From Pedobacter sp. PLR (GTDB taxonomy: Bacteria > Bacteroidota > Bacteroidia > Sphingobacteriales > Sphingobacteriaceae), in the NCBI RefSeq assembly GCF_026239675.1, contig NZ_JAPIVQ010000001.1, positions 806,001 through 870,000 on the forward strand: a DNA stretch of 64,000 bases, given 5' to 3'. This document shows positions 63,130-64,000 of this stretch, one piece after another (the stretch's first letter is position 1; each line of letters begins with the position of its first letter). Position numbers and translations under genes: made by a program. Under the pieces are notes generated by a model that was not told where the DNA came from, made no database searches, and saw nothing but the letters and a program-made list of their open reading frames with translations.

Positions 63130-63852
63130 ATGGCTCTCATTTTTACTGATCCTTTTCTGCAAATTGTATTGCTCTTACTGCTTTTCCTCATGGCAGTTTG
63201 TGTAAAAAACAAGAAATTAACCCTTTATGCAGCTGTAACGGCGGCATTGATTGGGTTTCTGGTTGCTGCAACTGCCGGATTGAAAGGCATATTGATGTTA
63301 GGTGTGTTTTTCGTGCTAAGTGTCCTTGCGACTTCGCATAAAAAGAAGGAAAAGCAGCTGATACATCCGGTATCCGGAGAGAAAACAGGCAGGAATGCCT
63401 TGCAGGTACTTGCCAATGGTGGTGTTGCCGGAATTACCGCCATACTTTCGCTCCTGAACCCTGAAAACAAAGAATACTATCTGTTCATGATGGCTGCAAG
63501 TCTGGCATCGGCTCTTGCCGACACCCTATCTTCGGAATTGGGGATGGTTTATGGCAAGCGGTTCTACAACATCATTACTTTTAAAAGAGAGGCCAATGGT
63601 TTGGACGGAGTGATCAGTCTGGAAGGGACCATAATCGGTGCGATTGGTGCCGGAATCATCGCTCTGATCTATGCAGGATTTGGGCAAATAGCGTTTATCA
63701 TTGCTATAGCAGGGGTGCTAGGCAATTTCAGCGACTCCCTGCTTGGTGGATTATTGGAACGAAAACATTTGATCGGGAATAATATGGTCAACTTTTTAAA
63801 TACCTCTTTTGCTGCCATAGCCGGTTTACTACTGTATTTATTGTTCCTGTAA
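63130..63852 (+). CDS. DUF92 family integral membrane protein
   Basis: Integral membrane protein of the DUF92/TMEM19 family; a plant relative (VTE6) is a phytyl-phosphate kinase, so a CTP-dependent lipid phosphate kinase role is possible here. About six hydrophobic segments: FLQIVLLLLLFLMAVCV, LYAAVTAALIGFLVAATAGL, ILMLGVFFVLSVLAT, plus ANGGVAGITAILSLL, and SLASALADTLSSELGMVYG (the family signature), and the C-terminal pair with GVLGNFSDSLLGGLLERK. At 240 residues it is normal. It appears to be a separate gene from the AraC regulator (65 bp). Confidence 0.88.
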   Translation: MALIFTDPFLQIVLLLLLFLMAVCVKNKKLTLYAAVTAALIGFLVAATAGLKGILMLGVFFVLSVLATSHKKKEKQLIHPVSGEKTGRNALQVLANGGVAGITAILSLLNPENKEYYLFMMAASLASALADTLSSELGMVYGKRFYNIITFKREANGLDGVISLEGTIIGAIGAGIIALIYAGFGQIAFIIAIAGVLGNFSDSLLGGLLERKHLIGNNMVNFLNTSFAAIAGLLLYLLFL

Positions 63853-63857
63853 TTCCA

Positions 63858-64000
63858 TTAAACTACCTCATTCTCCAGGTAGCCAAATTTACCGGCTGCT
63901 ACATCAGCAAAGGCCTGTTCGATTTCTTCGGCGGTGTTCATCACAAAGGGCCCTTTATGCACTGCAGGTTCGTTCAAAGGCTTTCCATTCAGGATCAAAA
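63858..64000 (-). CDS. Pirin family protein, C-terminal end only
   Basis: Read directly on the minus strand: the visible frame reads LILNGKPLNEPAVHKGPFVM, then NTAEEIEQAFADVAAGKFGY and a stop at 63858. This is the usual end of the second cupin domain of pirin-like proteins (quercetin-dioxygenase-type fold). Only 46 codons are in the window, so the metal-binding His residues cannot be checked. Confidence 0.85.
   Translation of the reverse strand, partial: LILNGKPLNEPAVHKGPFVMNTAEEIEQAFADVAAGKFGYLENEVV

Overview
The window looks like a chromosome segment of a glycan-degrading Bacteroidota, most likely family Sphingobacteriaceae and probably Pedobacter or a close relative. The support is three SusC/SusD pairs, a hybrid two-component regulator, an ECF sigma/FecR cassette, a DUF6266 protein, promoter motifs of the Bacteroidota TAnnTTTG type, and A/C-rich gene leaders with little Shine-Dalgarno signal. 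The genus call rests on gene content only. No rRNA, tRNA, CRISPR array, insertion sequence or phage was seen.

Positions 1-21004 form one large polysaccharide utilization locus, all on the minus strand. In transcription order it holds a hybrid sensor/AraC regulator, a cupin/AraC regulator, SusC, SusD, a fasciclin-like surface lipoprotein, a 19-bp hairpin, then GH2, GH95, GH31, an alginate-lyase-fold protein and a GH29 fucosidase cut by the window edge. Two fucosidases, a beta-galactosidase-type GH2, a GH31 and a uronate lyase fold suggest a fucosylated, galactose-containing glycan that also carries uronic acid. Positions 21.0-22.9 kb are low in GC and scarred, with three copies of the 3' tail of the neighbouring LytTR gene and a broken copy of a small winged-helix gene.

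Positions 22.9-32.9 kb hold a second SusCD locus with a secreted zinc metalloprotease. Its LytTR response regulator and its LytS-type histidine kinase lie on opposite ends. Three AGTGAA repeats phased at 21-22 bp lie just upstream of the protease gene and are a good candidate operator. Positions 33-42 kb hold a GH109-like oxidoreductase-fold enzyme, a second GH95, a twice-frameshifted Rpn-family nuclease pseudogene, an unrecognised 418-codon gene and a divergent GH95-like protein. Positions 42-45.5 kb hold a small monooxygenase, a trans-aconitate methyltransferase-like gene, DUF6266 and a small acidic protein in sparse DNA.

Positions 45.6-54.8 kb hold an ECF sigma/FecR-controlled SusCD locus that ends in two paralogous secreted proteins, one of them fused to a TlpA-like thioredoxin domain. 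Positions 55.3-60.6 kb (plus strand) read as a complete asparagine route: outer-membrane porin, exported asparaginase, aspartate ammonia-lyase and a C4-dicarboxylate carrier. Positions 60.7-63.1 kb hold hxlA-hxlB, the ribulose monophosphate formaldehyde-fixing pair, divergent from an AraC regulator. The window closes with a DUF92 membrane protein and the C-terminus of a pirin.
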